Source: an uncultured Dokdonia sp.
GTDB taxonomy: Bacteria > Bacteroidota > Bacteroidia > Flavobacteriales > Flavobacteriaceae
NCBI GenBank assembly: GCA_913060645.1
Contig: CAJXSW010000014.1
Span: forward strand, 1 to 39,562
DNA: 39,562 bases
Reading direction: 5' to 3'
Positions 25,806 to 35,156 of the stretch are shown here, piece by piece; the first letter of the stretch is position 1; every line of letters starts with the position of its first letter. The notes under the pieces are model-generated. The model made no database searches and had not been told where the DNA came from. It saw only the letters and a list, made by a program, of their open reading frames with translations. The translations under genes and the position numbers were made by a program.

Positions 25806-26969
25806 ATGAATAAAAAGATAGTATTACTAGGCTCAGGAGAACTGGGAAAGGAATTTGTAATTGCAGCACAACGCCTTGGTCAAACTGTAATTGCGGTAGA
25901 TAGTTATGATAACGCTCCTGCAATGCAAGTAGCAGATGGTCGCGAGGTGATAAATATGCTAGATGGCGACGCTCTAGATAGACTAGTCGAGAAGCATAAG
26001 CCAGATTTTATTGTTCCAGAAATTGAAGCAATTCGCACAGAGCGTTTTTATGAATATGAAAAGCAGGGATATACCGTAATCCCAAGTGCAAAAGCTGCTA
26101 ACTTCACAATGAATCGCAAATCTATACGCGACTTAGCGGCTAAAGAGCTTGGCTTAAAAACTGCAAATTATCGCTATGCAACATCTGCAGAAACATTACA
26201 AAAAGCAGTTATGGAAGTAGGAATTCCTTGCGTGGTAAAACCCCTAATGTCTTCTAGCGGAAAAGGGCAGTCTACCATCAAAACACCAGATGATATTCAA
26301 CGAGCTTGGGAATACTCTCAAGCTGGATCAAGAGGAGATGTCGCCGAGGTGATTGTGGAGTCTTTTGTAAATTTCAATTACGAGATTACACTTCTCACTG
26401 TTACACAAAGAGATGGTGAGACGCTGTTTTGCCCTCCTGTAGGTCACCGTCAAGAACGAGGCGACTACCAAGAAAGCTGGCAACCAGCAACCATGACGGA
26501 TGTTCATCTCAAAACCGCTCAAGAAATGGCAGCTAAGGTTACTGCTGCTTTGGGAGGAGCTGGTTTATGGGGCGTAGAATTCTTTGTAGGTGATGATGGT
26601 GTTTACTTTTCTGAACTCTCACCTAGACCACATGATACGGGTATGGTAACTCTGGCAAACACTCAAAACTATAATGAGTTTGAGCTTCACTTAAGAGCGG
26701 TTTTAGGACTACCTATAAAAGAAATTACTCAAGAACGTATAGGTGCAAGTGCAGTGATTCTTGCAACTAAGGATTCTGATAATCCATCTTTTACGGGTAT
26801 AGAAAATATTGCCGCAGCTTCTAAATGTGACTTCAGGCTTTTTGGAAAACCTACTTCTCGCCCATATAGACGTATGGGAGTTGTAGTAACGTATGACGAA
26901 CTGAATGGTGATATTAAAAACGTTACCAAAAGAGCAAAAGAGCTTGCTGCGAAGGTCACTGTGAATTAA
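25806..26969 (+). CDS. purT: Formate-dependent phosphoribosylglycinamide formyltransferase (GAR transformylase 2)
   Basis: PurT makes formyl-GAR from GAR, formate and ATP in de novo purine synthesis, without folate. The 387-residue ATP-grasp protein starts with the pre-ATP-grasp loop [11 protein letters not shown], continues with [10 protein letters not shown] and the ATP-binding stretch [15 protein letters not shown] near 140-155, and has the metal/ATP motif [10 protein letters not shown] near 275. The start is the ATG at 25806, giving [11 protein letters not shown]; an upstream in-frame codon at 25788 lies in the end of the split repeat. mepB follows 6 bp after the stop. Confidence 0.96.
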   Translation: MNKKIVLLGSGELGKEFVIAAQRLGQTVIAVDSYDNAPAMQVADGREVINMLDGDALDRLVEKHKPDFIVPEIEAIRTERFYEYEKQGYTVIPSAKAANFTMNRKSIRDLAAKELGLKTANYRYATSAETLQKAVMEVGIPCVVKPLMSSSGKGQSTIKTPDDIQRAWEYSQAGSRGDVAEVIVESFVNFNYEITLLTVTQRDGETLFCPPVGHRQERGDYQESWQPATMTDVHLKTAQEMAAKVTAALGGAGLWGVEFFVGDDGVYFSELSPRPHDTGMVTLANTQNYNEFELHLRAVLGLPIKEITQERIGASAVILATKDSDNPSFTGIENIAAASKCDFRLFGKPTSRPYRRMGVVVTYDELNGDIKNVTKRAKELAAKVTVN

Positions 26970-26975
26970 CAAATA

Positions 26976-27479
26976 ATGACCTCTAACCTGAAACAAATTA
27001 AAGCGAGCATTTACGACAAATGCTCGCTTTATATTTCGGATTATCATGACGAGCTCGAAAGCAAATCCTACGGTGCCTGTACATTTACGCTATCAGGCTT
27101 TAATATTACATGTAGAGATGCGAAAGTAACGCCTAAAAAAGTAGGCCAATTTGTAACGTTCTGGAAGCGCTTGCAAAACGGGGAAATCTCACCTTTTCAC
27201 GAAAGTGATCTTATTGATTTTTATGTAGTAAATGTAAAGACCGAAAACAAGTTAGGTCAATTTGTCTTTCCTAGATCAATACTTATCAAAAAAGAAATCA
27301 TCTCAACTCAAAGTAAAGAAGGCAAAAGAGCTTTTAGAGTTTATCCAGCATGGGACACTCCAAATAACAAACAAGCTCTAAAAACCAAAAAATGGCAATT
27401 AGATTTTTTTTATGAGGTAAGTAAAGACGTAGATATAGATCTTATTACATCACTTTTTACATCCTGTGAAAAACAATGA
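26976..27479 (+). CDS. MepB-family protein
   Basis: A cytoplasmic protein of 167 residues matching the MepB family, whose members take the name of mepB in the staphylococcal mepRAB operon and have no settled function. The core SYGACTFTLSGFNITCRDAK followed by VTPKKVGQFVTFWKR, and later GQFVFPRSIL, is what I recognise. It sits 6 bp after purT and is probably co-transcribed with it. It is convergent with the next gene, 18 bp apart. Confidence 0.8.
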   Translation: MTSNLKQIKASIYDKCSLYISDYHDELESKSYGACTFTLSGFNITCRDAKVTPKKVGQFVTFWKRLQNGEISPFHESDLIDFYVVNVKTENKLGQFVFPRSILIKKEIISTQSKEGKRAFRVYPAWDTPNNKQALKTKKWQLDFFYEVSKDVDIDLITSLFTSCEKQ

Positions 27480-27497
27480 AATACGTTAATAAAACAG

Positions 27498-28412
27498 CTA
27501 CTCCCTTATAAGCGGCAATGTACTACATCTGAGTAATCCTTCTTGCTTTGCAATCTCTGCATAAGCAACTTCTTCAACAGTAATATTTTGATCTCTTAAC
27601 CAAGTATTTAGACGAGTAAAATTACGTTCAGAAATTACTACTTCTGGCGATATACTGAATATATTAGAATTCATATTAAACATCTCTTGAGACGAGATTT
27701 CAAATACATTTTCTTTTCCGTAATGGTTTAACAACCAGTTATACTCATTTTCTTGAAGGAACCCATTTTTATGTAATATCGCTTTTCCATCTCCTACTGG
27801 CTGGAAACAGCAATCTAAGTGAAGTGCGTTACTGTATGGATCTGTGTTTGATTTTCTAAGATCAAATGACATTACTTTTTTATTTGGAAACAACTCCTGT
27901 ATCATCCCTACGGCAAGCATATTTGTACGAGCAATGATATAATCTGGATAGTCTGCCCCTCTGTAAGTCCCGATAAAGATATGATCATCTGCAAGCATCA
28001 CATCTCCGCCTTCAATATGCGCTTCTTCTGGCAATCTAAACACATGTGTTGACGCCACTTGCTTTATAACATGTTCAATAGCATCTATTTCTTCTTCCCT
28101 ATCAGGGAGAATATTAGCCTTAAAAAACTTATCGTCAATCACAAATCCTATATCCCTAGTAAAGATCTGATTCATATCTTTTATAAGTTTAGGTCTATAT
28201 ACCTCTACATCATACTTCTTGAATATAGTCGCTACTGCTTCCATCTCTGGAACCATGTCTTTTTCAAGAGGATATGTACCTTCTTTAATATGAAGCGCTG
28301 ACTTAGGATCGTAAGCATCTTCAAGTGATGGCGTAGGTCCATTACTTTCTGCAGTTCCTAAAACCACGGCTTTAAGACGTGACGTTTCGTTTTTTACATT
28401 GAGTTTAAGCAT
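27498..28412 (-). CDS. Amidinotransferase-fold hydrolase (arginine deiminase/DDAH-like)
   Basis: A guanidine-modifying enzyme of 304 residues. Catalytic positions of the superfamily can be placed: FTRD (Asp87), EGGD (Glu134, Asp137), His198 (LHLDCC) and Cys296 (LRCSTLPL). It probably hydrolyses or transfers an arginine-type guanidino group in the cytoplasm; arginine, methylarginine, agmatine-like and N-terminal-modified substrates cannot be told apart from sequence. No arginine-catabolic genes (carbamate kinase, ornithine transcarbamylase) are adjacent, so a classical arginine deiminase pathway is not supported. Confidence 0.85.
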   Translation of the reverse strand: MLKLNVKNETSRLKAVVLGTAESNGPTPSLEDAYDPKSALHIKEGTYPLEKDMVPEMEAVATIFKKYDVEVYRPKLIKDMNQIFTRDIGFVIDDKFFKANILPDREEEIDAIEHVIKQVASTHVFRLPEEAHIEGGDVMLADDHIFIGTYRGADYPDYIIARTNMLAVGMIQELFPNKKVMSFDLRKSNTDPYSNALHLDCCFQPVGDGKAILHKNGFLQENEYNWLLNHYGKENVFEISSQEMFNMNSNIFSISPEVVISERNFTRLNTWLRDQNITVEEVAYAEIAKQEGLLRCSTLPLIRE

Positions 28413-28498
28413 AGCGTGAAATTACAAATTCCACTCTTGAAATCCCAACAACAACGATTAAGTAAAATAAAAAATATAGTAATTGAATGTGAGTAAAA

Positions 28499-28996
28499 CT
28501 ATACGATTGGAATCCAGACTTCTTCTTGCGCATCTGGGTGATTAGGTCCTAAATAATCCGAACCCATGTACTCATAATGTGGTCTATGATCTAATTGATA
28601 CCCAGACTGCGGAAGCCACTCTTGATACACATATTGAGCAAATTTACCAAAATCACGTGTGGTCCCTTTATATGGAAACACAGCCCATTTACCCTTTGGG
28701 ATTTTCAACACTTCTAACTCTTTTGGAATATCATCTTCGTTAAATACCGCTACTGCCGCCCATTTTGCAAACTTGGTTTCTGGTGTAAAAGGAATAGACA
28801 TAAAATTATCTGCGTAGCACTGCACGCTATAACTTCCACCATTAGACTTGTTATGAATTGACTTTTTTAATGGCCCAAAGGTTTGCCATAATTGCATTGT
28901 TGTATTATGAGATAAAGACATTGTAGTCTTTAAACCTGCAAGTATAAGTTCTGCTTGCTCTACAATAACTGGTAATGGATGGTTGGTATCTTTCAC
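28499..28996 (-). CDS. GyrI-like small-molecule-binding domain protein
   Basis: A protein of 165 residues that looks like a stand-alone GyrI-like/AraC-effector-binding domain (SOUL-like fold): GLKTTMSLSHNTTMQLWQTF near the N-terminus, a central KFAKWAAVAV strand, KGKWAVFPYKG, and a C-terminal QEEVWIPIV that closes the fold. No DNA-binding domain is present, so it may bind or sequester a small molecule. The best start is GTG at 28996. A degenerate CTTTCACGAAAG at 28990-29001 covers the start codon and recalls the dispersed palindrome, but is too diverged to call. Confidence 0.8.
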   Translation of the reverse strand: MKDTNHPLPVIVEQAELILAGLKTTMSLSHNTTMQLWQTFGPLKKSIHNKSNGGSYSVQCYADNFMSIPFTPETKFAKWAAVAVFNEDDIPKELEVLKIPKGKWAVFPYKGTTRDFGKFAQYVYQEWLPQSGYQLDHRPHYEYMGSDYLGPNHPDAQEEVWIPIV

Positions 28997-29049
28997 GAAA
29001 GTGAATTTACAAATTATAAACAGTCACATTCTGACTTTTTGAGCATAAA

Positions 29050-29078
29050 AAAAGAGCAAACGAAATGTTTGCTCTTTT
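29050..29078 (-). terminator. Intrinsic terminator of gltA
   Basis: Read on minus, a 12-bp stem AAAAGAGCAAAC / GTTTGCTCTTTT with a 5-nt loop is followed by a run of T, 19 bp after the gltA stop. Confidence 0.92.
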
Positions 29079-29097
29079 ATACTTTATTACTGAGTTC

Positions 29098-30384
29098 TTA
29101 TCTCTCCGAAACTTCTTTAAAAGATCTTAAGTTTTCACCAGTATATACCTGACGTGGACGTCCGATAGGCTCTTTACCTAATCTCATCTCTCTCCACTGA
29201 GCAATCCAACCTGGAAGACGACCTACTGCAAACATTACAGTAAACATCTCTACCGGGATATCAAGTGCACGATAAATAATTCCTGAGTAGAAATCTACGT
29301 TTGGATATAATTTACGGTCTACAAAATATGGATCTTCAAGAGCTTCTTTTTCAAGTCCCTTAGCTATATCTAATACAGGATCTTCTATTCCTAATTGAGT
29401 AAGAACATCATCTGCAGCTACTTTAATAATCTTTGCTCTAGGGTCAAAGTTTTTATATACTCTATGCCCAAAGCCCATTAAACGGAAAGGATCTTCCTTA
29501 TCCTTAGCTTTAGCCATATATTTCTTAGTATCACCACCATCTTCTTTGATAGCTTCTAGCATTTCAATTACAGCTTGGTTTGCTCCACCGTGTAGTGGTC
29601 CCCATAATGCAGAGATTCCTGCAGAAATAGAAGCAAATAAACCAGCATGTGATGATCCTACTATACGTACTGTAGATGTAGAACAGTTTTGCTCATGATC
29701 TGCATGTAAAATTAGCAACTTATCTATAGCCTCAATAACAGCTTTGTCCACCTTATACTCCTCATTAGGCTTTGCAAACATCATCTTATGGAAGTTCTCT
29801 ACGTAACCAAGAGAATTATCTCCATAATCAAGAGGTTGACTCTTTTTCTTGCGCATTGCCCATGCAGCTAGTACTGGAAACTTCGCTAGAAGTTTTACAA
29901 TAGCAGCATACATATCTTCTTCAGAATCTACATTTACAGTAGAAGGATTAAATGCTATAAGTGCAGAGGTAAGTGCACTTAACACACCCATTGGGTGTGC
30001 AGACTTAGGAAAACCATCTAAGATTTTCTTCATATCTTCATCTACGTGAGATTCAGATTTGATATCTGCGTGAAATTTATCTAGTTGTTGTTTTGTAGGA
30101 AGCTCTCCAAAAATCAATAAATAAGCTGTTTCAAGAAAATCTGCTTTCTCTGCAAGCTCTTCTATTGAATAACCGCGGTATCTAAGAATTCCTTTCTCCC
30201 CATCTAGAAAAGTAATAGCGCTCTCACAAGACCCTGTATTTTTATAACCTGGATCTATCGTCGTGATTCCTCCAGTAGCTCCTCTGAGCGTCTTTATATC
30301 AATTGCCTGCTCCTTCTCAGTTCCTGTAATTATTGGGAACTCGTAACTTTTTCCATCTATCGTTAGGGTTGCTTTATCTGCCAT
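29098..30384 (-). CDS. gltA: Citrate synthase
   Basis: GltA condenses oxaloacetate and acetyl-CoA to citrate, entry to the TCA cycle. The 428 residues match the hexameric type II bacterial enzyme in length. Active-site regions seen are HADHEQNCSTST, GPLHGGANQAV and GFGHRVYKNFDPRAK, which carry the catalytic histidines and the Arg contacts. The N-terminal beta domain (about 1-60) of type II enzymes is present. It follows eno on the same strand across a 741-bp spacer and has its own terminator. Confidence 0.97.
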   Translation of the reverse strand: MADKATLTIDGKSYEFPIITGTEKEQAIDIKTLRGATGGITTIDPGYKNTGSCESAITFLDGEKGILRYRGYSIEELAEKADFLETAYLLIFGELPTKQQLDKFHADIKSESHVDEDMKKILDGFPKSAHPMGVLSALTSALIAFNPSTVNVDSEEDMYAAIVKLLAKFPVLAAWAMRKKKSQPLDYGDNSLGYVENFHKMMFAKPNEEYKVDKAVIEAIDKLLILHADHEQNCSTSTVRIVGSSHAGLFASISAGISALWGPLHGGANQAVIEMLEAIKEDGGDTKKYMAKAKDKEDPFRLMGFGHRVYKNFDPRAKIIKVAADDVLTQLGIEDPVLDIAKGLEKEALEDPYFVDRKLYPNVDFYSGIIYRALDIPVEMFTVMFAVGRLPGWIAQWREMRLGKEPIGRPRQVYTGENLRSFKEVSER

Positions 30385-30597
30385 CTATCGTTATATTTTT
30401 CTTTTTTTATTCTATTGTTTGAAGTTAGGCTAAATTACAAAAAAGAAGTCTCATTTTTTAACATATGGACCTCATAGAAGGTTAAAAATTAATTAAATTC
30501 TTACTAGATAAGATAAGAGAGAATTTTCCAAATATAGAAGAAACTTATATACAGGCTTTTTACACAAAGGCAGATATGCTGTTTGTAGAATAATAAA

Positions 30598-30627
30598 AAA
30601 GGACATGTACCGTAGCACATGTCCTTT
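30598..30627 (-). terminator. Intrinsic terminator upstream of gltA (module 2)
   Basis: Read on minus, AAAGGACATGT pairs perfectly with ACATGTCCTTT around an 8-nt loop, followed by TTTATT. It is preceded by TTTAAGTTGGGTA, as is the module at 30676-30716. Confidence 0.88.
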
Positions 30628-30728
30628 ACCCAACTTAAATCTAGATTTTGAATCTCTTCAAAATCCATTTAAAAAAAGAGCGAGTGTACAACATCGAAGC
30701 GTAACTGCCCGCTCTTACCCAACTTAAA
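30627..30728 (-). repeat. Direct repeat TTTAAGTTGGGTA preceding two hairpins
   Basis: On minus the 13-mer occurs at 30627-30639 and 30716-30728, 89 bp apart, and in each case runs straight into a hairpin with a T-tail. The two hairpins themselves differ in sequence, so selection seems to keep the 13-mer and the structure. Confidence 0.8.
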
Positions 30729-30733
30729 GTCAT
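30641..30733 (-). CDS. Possible small basic peptide between eno and gltA
   Basis: ATG at 30733 (or GTG at 30751) to TAG at 30641 gives 30 (or 36) residues: MTLSWVRAGSYASML, then a basic aromatic end SFFKWILKRFKI. It looks like an amphipathic, possibly membrane-active peptide. The frame runs through hairpin module 1 (30676-30716), so it could equally be non-coding terminator DNA that happens to be open. No ribosome-binding evidence or known family supports it; listed as a weak candidate. Confidence 0.25.
   Translation of the reverse strand: MTLSWVRAGSYASMLYTRSFFKWILKRFKI
30676..30716 (-). terminator. Probable intrinsic terminator upstream of gltA (module 1)
   Basis: Read on minus, AAGAGCG pairs with CGCTCTT around a 27-nt loop and is followed by a run of T (into 30671). 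The long loop makes it weaker than module 2. Confidence 0.6.
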
Positions 30734-30809
30734 ACTTGCTTGTTTATTCACTAACGATGCAACGAATGAGCCAGGTAAAAATTTAAAGAACTATATAGAT
30801 TTAAATTTC

Positions 30810-30823
30810 GCTTTCGCGAAAGC
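30810..30823. repeat. Dispersed palindrome GCTTTCGCGAAAGC (perfect copy)
   Basis: Perfect copy in the gltA-eno spacer, flanked by TTTC and AAAACCT. Confidence 0.95.
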
Positions 30824-31070
30824 AAAACCTACACAATTTTTAAAGATCATAATTTGGAAATATAAAATTAATGTATTTGAACGCGTTTACAACAGTATCT
30901 AGGTAAGATTTTACCTACTTTTCTATTTTTACATAAGACACTGAATTCAGTAGTAATAACCAATAATTTAAACAATAAAGAGTGCTACTAGTTTTAATTT
31001 TAAAAGAAAAATTACATTTCACTAAGCACATAAACCTAAAAATCCGTTATTAGACGGAAATTGAGGAAAT

Positions 31071-31101
31071 AAAAATGCCCTCTCATGGAGAAGGCATTTT
31101 T
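31071..31101 (-). terminator. Intrinsic terminator of eno
   Basis: Read on minus, AAAAATGCC pairs with GGCATTTTT, and the stem extends inward through GAGA/TCTC to a 3-nt loop. The 3' arm ends in five T. It lies 24 bp after the eno stop. Confidence 0.9.
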
Positions 31102-31125
31102 CAAATAATATAATTCTTATAATTA

Positions 31126-32427
<1,302 letters not shown>

Positions 32428-32496
32428 TTATTAGTTACGTAAAAATACGATTTTGATGATGATTTTGTGAAGTCAATGTTCTTTTGTAGCGATAAC

Positions 32497-32510
32497 GTTT
32501 TCGCGAAAGC
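32497..32510. repeat. Dispersed palindrome, near-perfect copy
   Basis: GTTTTCGCGAAAGC differs at one base, in the eno-carA spacer, 82 bp before the eno start on the minus strand. Confidence 0.85.
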
Positions 32511-32529
32511 ACAAATTTTAAAATAAAAA

Positions 32530-32560
32530 AATCCCCATCTTAGTTATTAAGATGGGGATT
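32530..32560 (-). terminator. Intrinsic terminator of carA
   Basis: Read on minus, a 13-bp stem AATCCCCATCTTA / TAAGATGGGGATT with a 5-nt loop is followed by a T-run, 6 bp after the carA stop. Confidence 0.94.
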
Positions 32561-32566
32561 AAATTT

Positions 32567-33679
32567 TTAAGCTGTGACACTTTTAATATTATCTATAAAT
32601 TGATCGAACAAATATGTTGCGTCGTTAGGTCCAGGGCTAGCTTCTGGGTGATATTGAACTGAAAAACAATTCTTATCCTTAAGCTTAATTCCTGCAACAG
32701 TGTTATCATTAAGGTGAACGTGCGTTATCTCCACATCGTTATTAGATTCTGTTTCTTCTCTATTTATAGCAAAGCCATGGTTTTGAGAAGTAATTTCTCC
32801 TTTACCAGTAACCAAGTTCATTATAGGATGATTGATCCCACGGTGTCCATTGTGCATTTTATAAGTAGAAATACCATTTGCGAGTGCTATCACTTGATGC
32901 CCTAAACATATTCCAAATAATGGATCGTTTGCACTAATGATATCTTTAGCAACTTGTATTGCGTTTTCAAGTGGCTCAGGATCTCCAGGTCCATTAGATA
33001 AAAAATATCCGTCTGGATTCCATTCTTTCATCTCCTTATAAGTAGTATTATACGGGAAGACTTTTACGTACGCTCCTCTTTTTGCAAGGTTTCGTAAAAT
33101 GTTACGTTTGATACCAATATCTAATGCTGCAACCTTAACCTCGGCATTTTCTTCGCCAAAATAGTAAGCATCAGCGGTTGATACTTTTGAGGCTAATTCT
33201 AGTCCGATCATATCAGGAACCTCAGATAACTGTTTTTTCAAACCTTCAATATCATCTACGGCTGTTGAGATAACTGCATTCATAGCACCATTATCACGTA
33301 TGTGTGCAACAAGTGCTCGAGTATCAACATCTGAAATAGCGAAAAGCTTACTGTCATTTAAGAAAGATTCCAGAGACTCTTCTGCATCTTTTCTTGAGTA
33401 TGTGTAGCTGAAATTTCTACAAATTAAACCAGAAATTTTTACAGTGTCAGACTCAGTCTCAACATCTGTTGCGCCATAATTACCTATATGAGCATTTGTA
33501 GTTACCATTAACTGACCGAAATATGATGGATCAGTAAAAATTTCTTGATAGCCTGTCATTCCTGTATTAAAACAAACTTCACCAAAAGAAGTTGCTTCTT
33601 TGTCTCCTACAGATTTACCGTGAAAGATTGTTCCGTCTGCAAGTAATATTATGGCTGGTCTTCTAGATTGATATTTCAT
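32567..33679 (-). CDS. carA: Carbamoyl-phosphate synthase small (glutaminase) subunit
   Basis: CarA releases ammonia from glutamine for the CarB subunit, feeding arginine and pyrimidine synthesis. The protein has 370 residues from the ATG at 33679. The class I amidotransferase triad is visible: Cys258 (GICLGHQ), His344 and Glu346 (QYHPEASPGP). The N-terminal CPSase domain shows TGMTGYQEIFTDPSY. The in-frame codon at 33706 is rejected because the TACTTTTG element at 33704-33711 implies transcription starting downstream of it. carB is not in the window, so the two subunits are encoded apart. Confidence 0.96.
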   Translation of the reverse strand: MKYQSRRPAIILLADGTIFHGKSVGDKEATSFGEVCFNTGMTGYQEIFTDPSYFGQLMVTTNAHIGNYGATDVETESDTVKISGLICRNFSYTYSRKDAEESLESFLNDSKLFAISDVDTRALVAHIRDNGAMNAVISTAVDDIEGLKKQLSEVPDMIGLELASKVSTADAYYFGEENAEVKVAALDIGIKRNILRNLAKRGAYVKVFPYNTTYKEMKEWNPDGYFLSNGPGDPEPLENAIQVAKDIISANDPLFGICLGHQVIALANGISTYKMHNGHRGINHPIMNLVTGKGEITSQNHGFAINREETESNNDVEITHVHLNDNTVAGIKLKDKNCFSVQYHPEASPGPNDATYLFDQFIDNIKSVTA

Positions 33680-33703
33680 TTTTTGTTTTTTCCTTACAGA
33701 AGA

Positions 33704-33711
33704 CAAAAGTA
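33704..33711 (-). promoter_or_regulatory. Promoter -7 element TACTTTTG of carA
   Basis: Exact TAnnTTTG match on minus, giving a predicted leader of about 18 nt before the ATG at 33679. No -33 TTG is visible at the usual distance. Confidence 0.55.
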
Positions 33712-33754
33712 GTGAATATACTCTTTTGAAAAAAGAATAGTTTTATCACTGACG

Positions 33755-34471
33755 TTAATTAGGAGAAGATCTAAGCGTGCTTAATTTTGAAAACATTTTC
33801 TTCAAATCATGATCTTCTTTATACGACAACTTATTTTCTTTAATATATTGAACCATTACATCCTCATAATCATTAAAAATTGAGAGTACAGAGGATTTCT
33901 TTGGTTTAAATTTCTTAAACTCTCCTTCACTTATAAGGTAATAGTTCGTATTACTTACATATTCATCAGGCTCTTGTCCAACTTGTATATCAAATTTTCC
34001 TTCTCTTATTCTGACGTTATGGTCTTTCAACAAAGAAAGGTCATCAGATTCGTATATAACTTCCATTAATCTAGATATATTATCTTGAGGATTTAAAGTT
34101 CTTTTGAAAATTAAATCATTTATACTAACAGAACTGACAACAAATTGATTTACATCTAATAGATACTCTCCCTCTTTAAAAGAAAATGTCCCTCGTTCCT
34201 TATCAAAGTTAATATTACGTACATCTATAACTTGCTTATTCTGCGTTATTACTCTAGCAGAACTAAGCCAATTATCAAACAGAAACTTATCACCCTCTAT
34301 CTTAGTTGCAGCCTTAAATGTTCTGCCCGAATAGTTGCCTCCATCAAAATTGACCAATGACCCATCGATAGCTTGATTAGAATTCAAGCTAGACATAAAC
34401 GTCACATCTTCAGATTGACCGAATGCTGTTAGGGAATTAATAAGTAAAACGGAGATTAAGAAATATTTCAT
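33755..34471 (-). CDS. Exported hypothetical protein
   Basis: I do not recognise a family. The ATG at 34471 gives 238 residues with a Sec signal peptide (MKYFLISVLLINSLTAFGQ, cleavage probably after residue 17-19); an in-frame codon at 34513 would put 14 residues ahead of the signal. The mature protein is polar and predicted mixed beta with a Lys-rich helical end. There is no lipobox Cys and no C-terminal sorting domain. It sits between rplQ and carA, separated from the ribosomal operon by a terminator and from carA by the carA promoter, so it is its own unit and looks like an insertion into a conserved order. Confidence 0.75.
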   Translation of the reverse strand: MKYFLISVLLINSLTAFGQSEDVTFMSSLNSNQAIDGSLVNFDGGNYSGRTFKAATKIEGDKFLFDNWLSSARVITQNKQVIDVRNINFDKERGTFSFKEGEYLLDVNQFVVSSVSINDLIFKRTLNPQDNISRLMEVIYESDDLSLLKDHNVRIREGKFDIQVGQEPDEYVSNTNYYLISEGEFKKFKPKKSSVLSIFNDYEDVMVQYIKENKLSYKEDHDLKKMFSKLSTLRSSPN

Positions 34472-34569
34472 AACTATAAAGTTGTTTTGTTTACTAATAT
34501 AATGCGCTAGCAACGGAACTCAACAGGAATTCGAAATCTTAACAAGATATTATGACTCTTTTGAAATCG

Positions 34570-34601
34570 AAAAAGGCCCTGCTTAATAGCAAGGCCTTTT
34601 T
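34570..34601 (-). terminator. Intrinsic terminator of the ribosomal protein operon
   Basis: Read on minus, AAAAAGGCC pairs with GGCCTTTTT with an extended inner stem (TTGCT / AGCAG with one mismatch). It lies 24 bp after the rplQ stop and ends the operon. Confidence 0.92.
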
Positions 34602-34625
34602 AAAACTGTCTAGATAAAAAATTAT

Positions 34626-35099
34626 CTATTCTTCTTCGTTAGAAGCTTTTTCTTCAGTTGCAGCAGGTGCTACAGCTTCAGCTTTTTTACTTCCACGACG
34701 AGTATTCTTCTTTTTTGCTGGTTTACCTGGGCTATAAATCTCGTTGTAATCAACAAGTTCTATCATTGCCATATCAGCATTATCCCCAAGACGGTTACCC
34801 ATCTTGATAATACGAGTATAACCTCCTGGACGATCACCAATCTTTGCCGCTACATCTCTGAATAATTCAGTTACTGCATCTTTTTGGCGAAGCTTTGCAA
34901 AAACGATACGACGATTATGAGTAGTATCTTCTTTTGACTTTGTGATCATTGGCTCAACAAACTGCTTTAAAGCTTTTGCCTTTGCCACTGTCGTGTTTAT
35001 TCTTTTATGTTCAATTAAAGAGCAAGCCATGTTTGCAAGCATAGACTTTCTATGTGCAGTCTTTCTCCCTAAGTGATTAAATTTCTTTCCGTGTCTCAT
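34626..35099 (-). CDS. rplQ: 50S ribosomal protein L17
   Basis: L17 is a large-subunit protein near the exit tunnel. Residues 1-117 are the conserved core ([20 protein letters not shown] at the start, RPGGYTRI later). The 157-residue protein has an extra 40-residue tail rich in Lys, Ala and Glu, beyond the roughly 120 of proteobacterial L17; such tails occur in Bacteroidota. It is the last gene of the alpha operon. A perfect dispersed palindrome lies 18 bp before its ATG. Confidence 0.97.
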   Translation of the reverse strand: MRHGKKFNHLGRKTAHRKSMLANMACSLIEHKRINTTVAKAKALKQFVEPMITKSKEDTTHNRRIVFAKLRQKDAVTELFRDVAAKIGDRPGGYTRIIKMGNRLGDNADMAMIELVDYNEIYSPGKPAKKKNTRRGSKKAEAVAPAATEEKASNEEE

Positions 35100-35117
35100 T
35101 GTAATATGTATTTTCCC

Positions 35118-35131
35118 GCTTTCGCGAAAGC
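35118..35131. repeat. Dispersed palindrome GCTTTCGCGAAAGC (perfect copy)
   Basis: Perfect copy in the 57-bp rpoA-rplQ spacer, inside a highly expressed ribosomal operon and close to the rplQ translation start. Confidence 0.95.
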
Positions 35132-35156
35132 GCTAATGCATTTCTGCTATAGCTAA

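Larger units (their letters stand above)
30385..31125. other. 741-bp spacer between gltA and eno
   Basis: It holds, in minus-strand order from eno: the eno terminator (31071-31101), a short perfect hairpin TAGGTAA-GATT-TTACCTA at 30900-30917, a perfect dispersed palindrome (30810-30823), a possible 30-codon frame (30641-30733), and two hairpin/T-run modules, each preceded by TTTAAGTTGGGTA. No recognised gene is present. No clear TAnnTTTG promoter is seen; TAGGTTTT at 30824-30831 (minus) is the nearest match. Confidence 0.75.

Noticed and set aside
27193-27208. CACGAAAGTG-like sequence in mepB, and CTTTCACGAAAG at 28990, as further palindrome copies
   Set aside because: Central CGCG is lost and several bases differ; each could be chance.
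27498-28412. Classical arginine deiminase pathway locus
   Set aside because: Only one amidinotransferase-fold gene is present; no carbamate kinase, ornithine transcarbamylase or antiporter is nearby.
30504-30668. A 54-codon frame (ATG at 30668) upstream of gltA
   Set aside because: It runs straight through a strong intrinsic terminator and overlaps the other small frame; kept only as part of the tandem-module finding.
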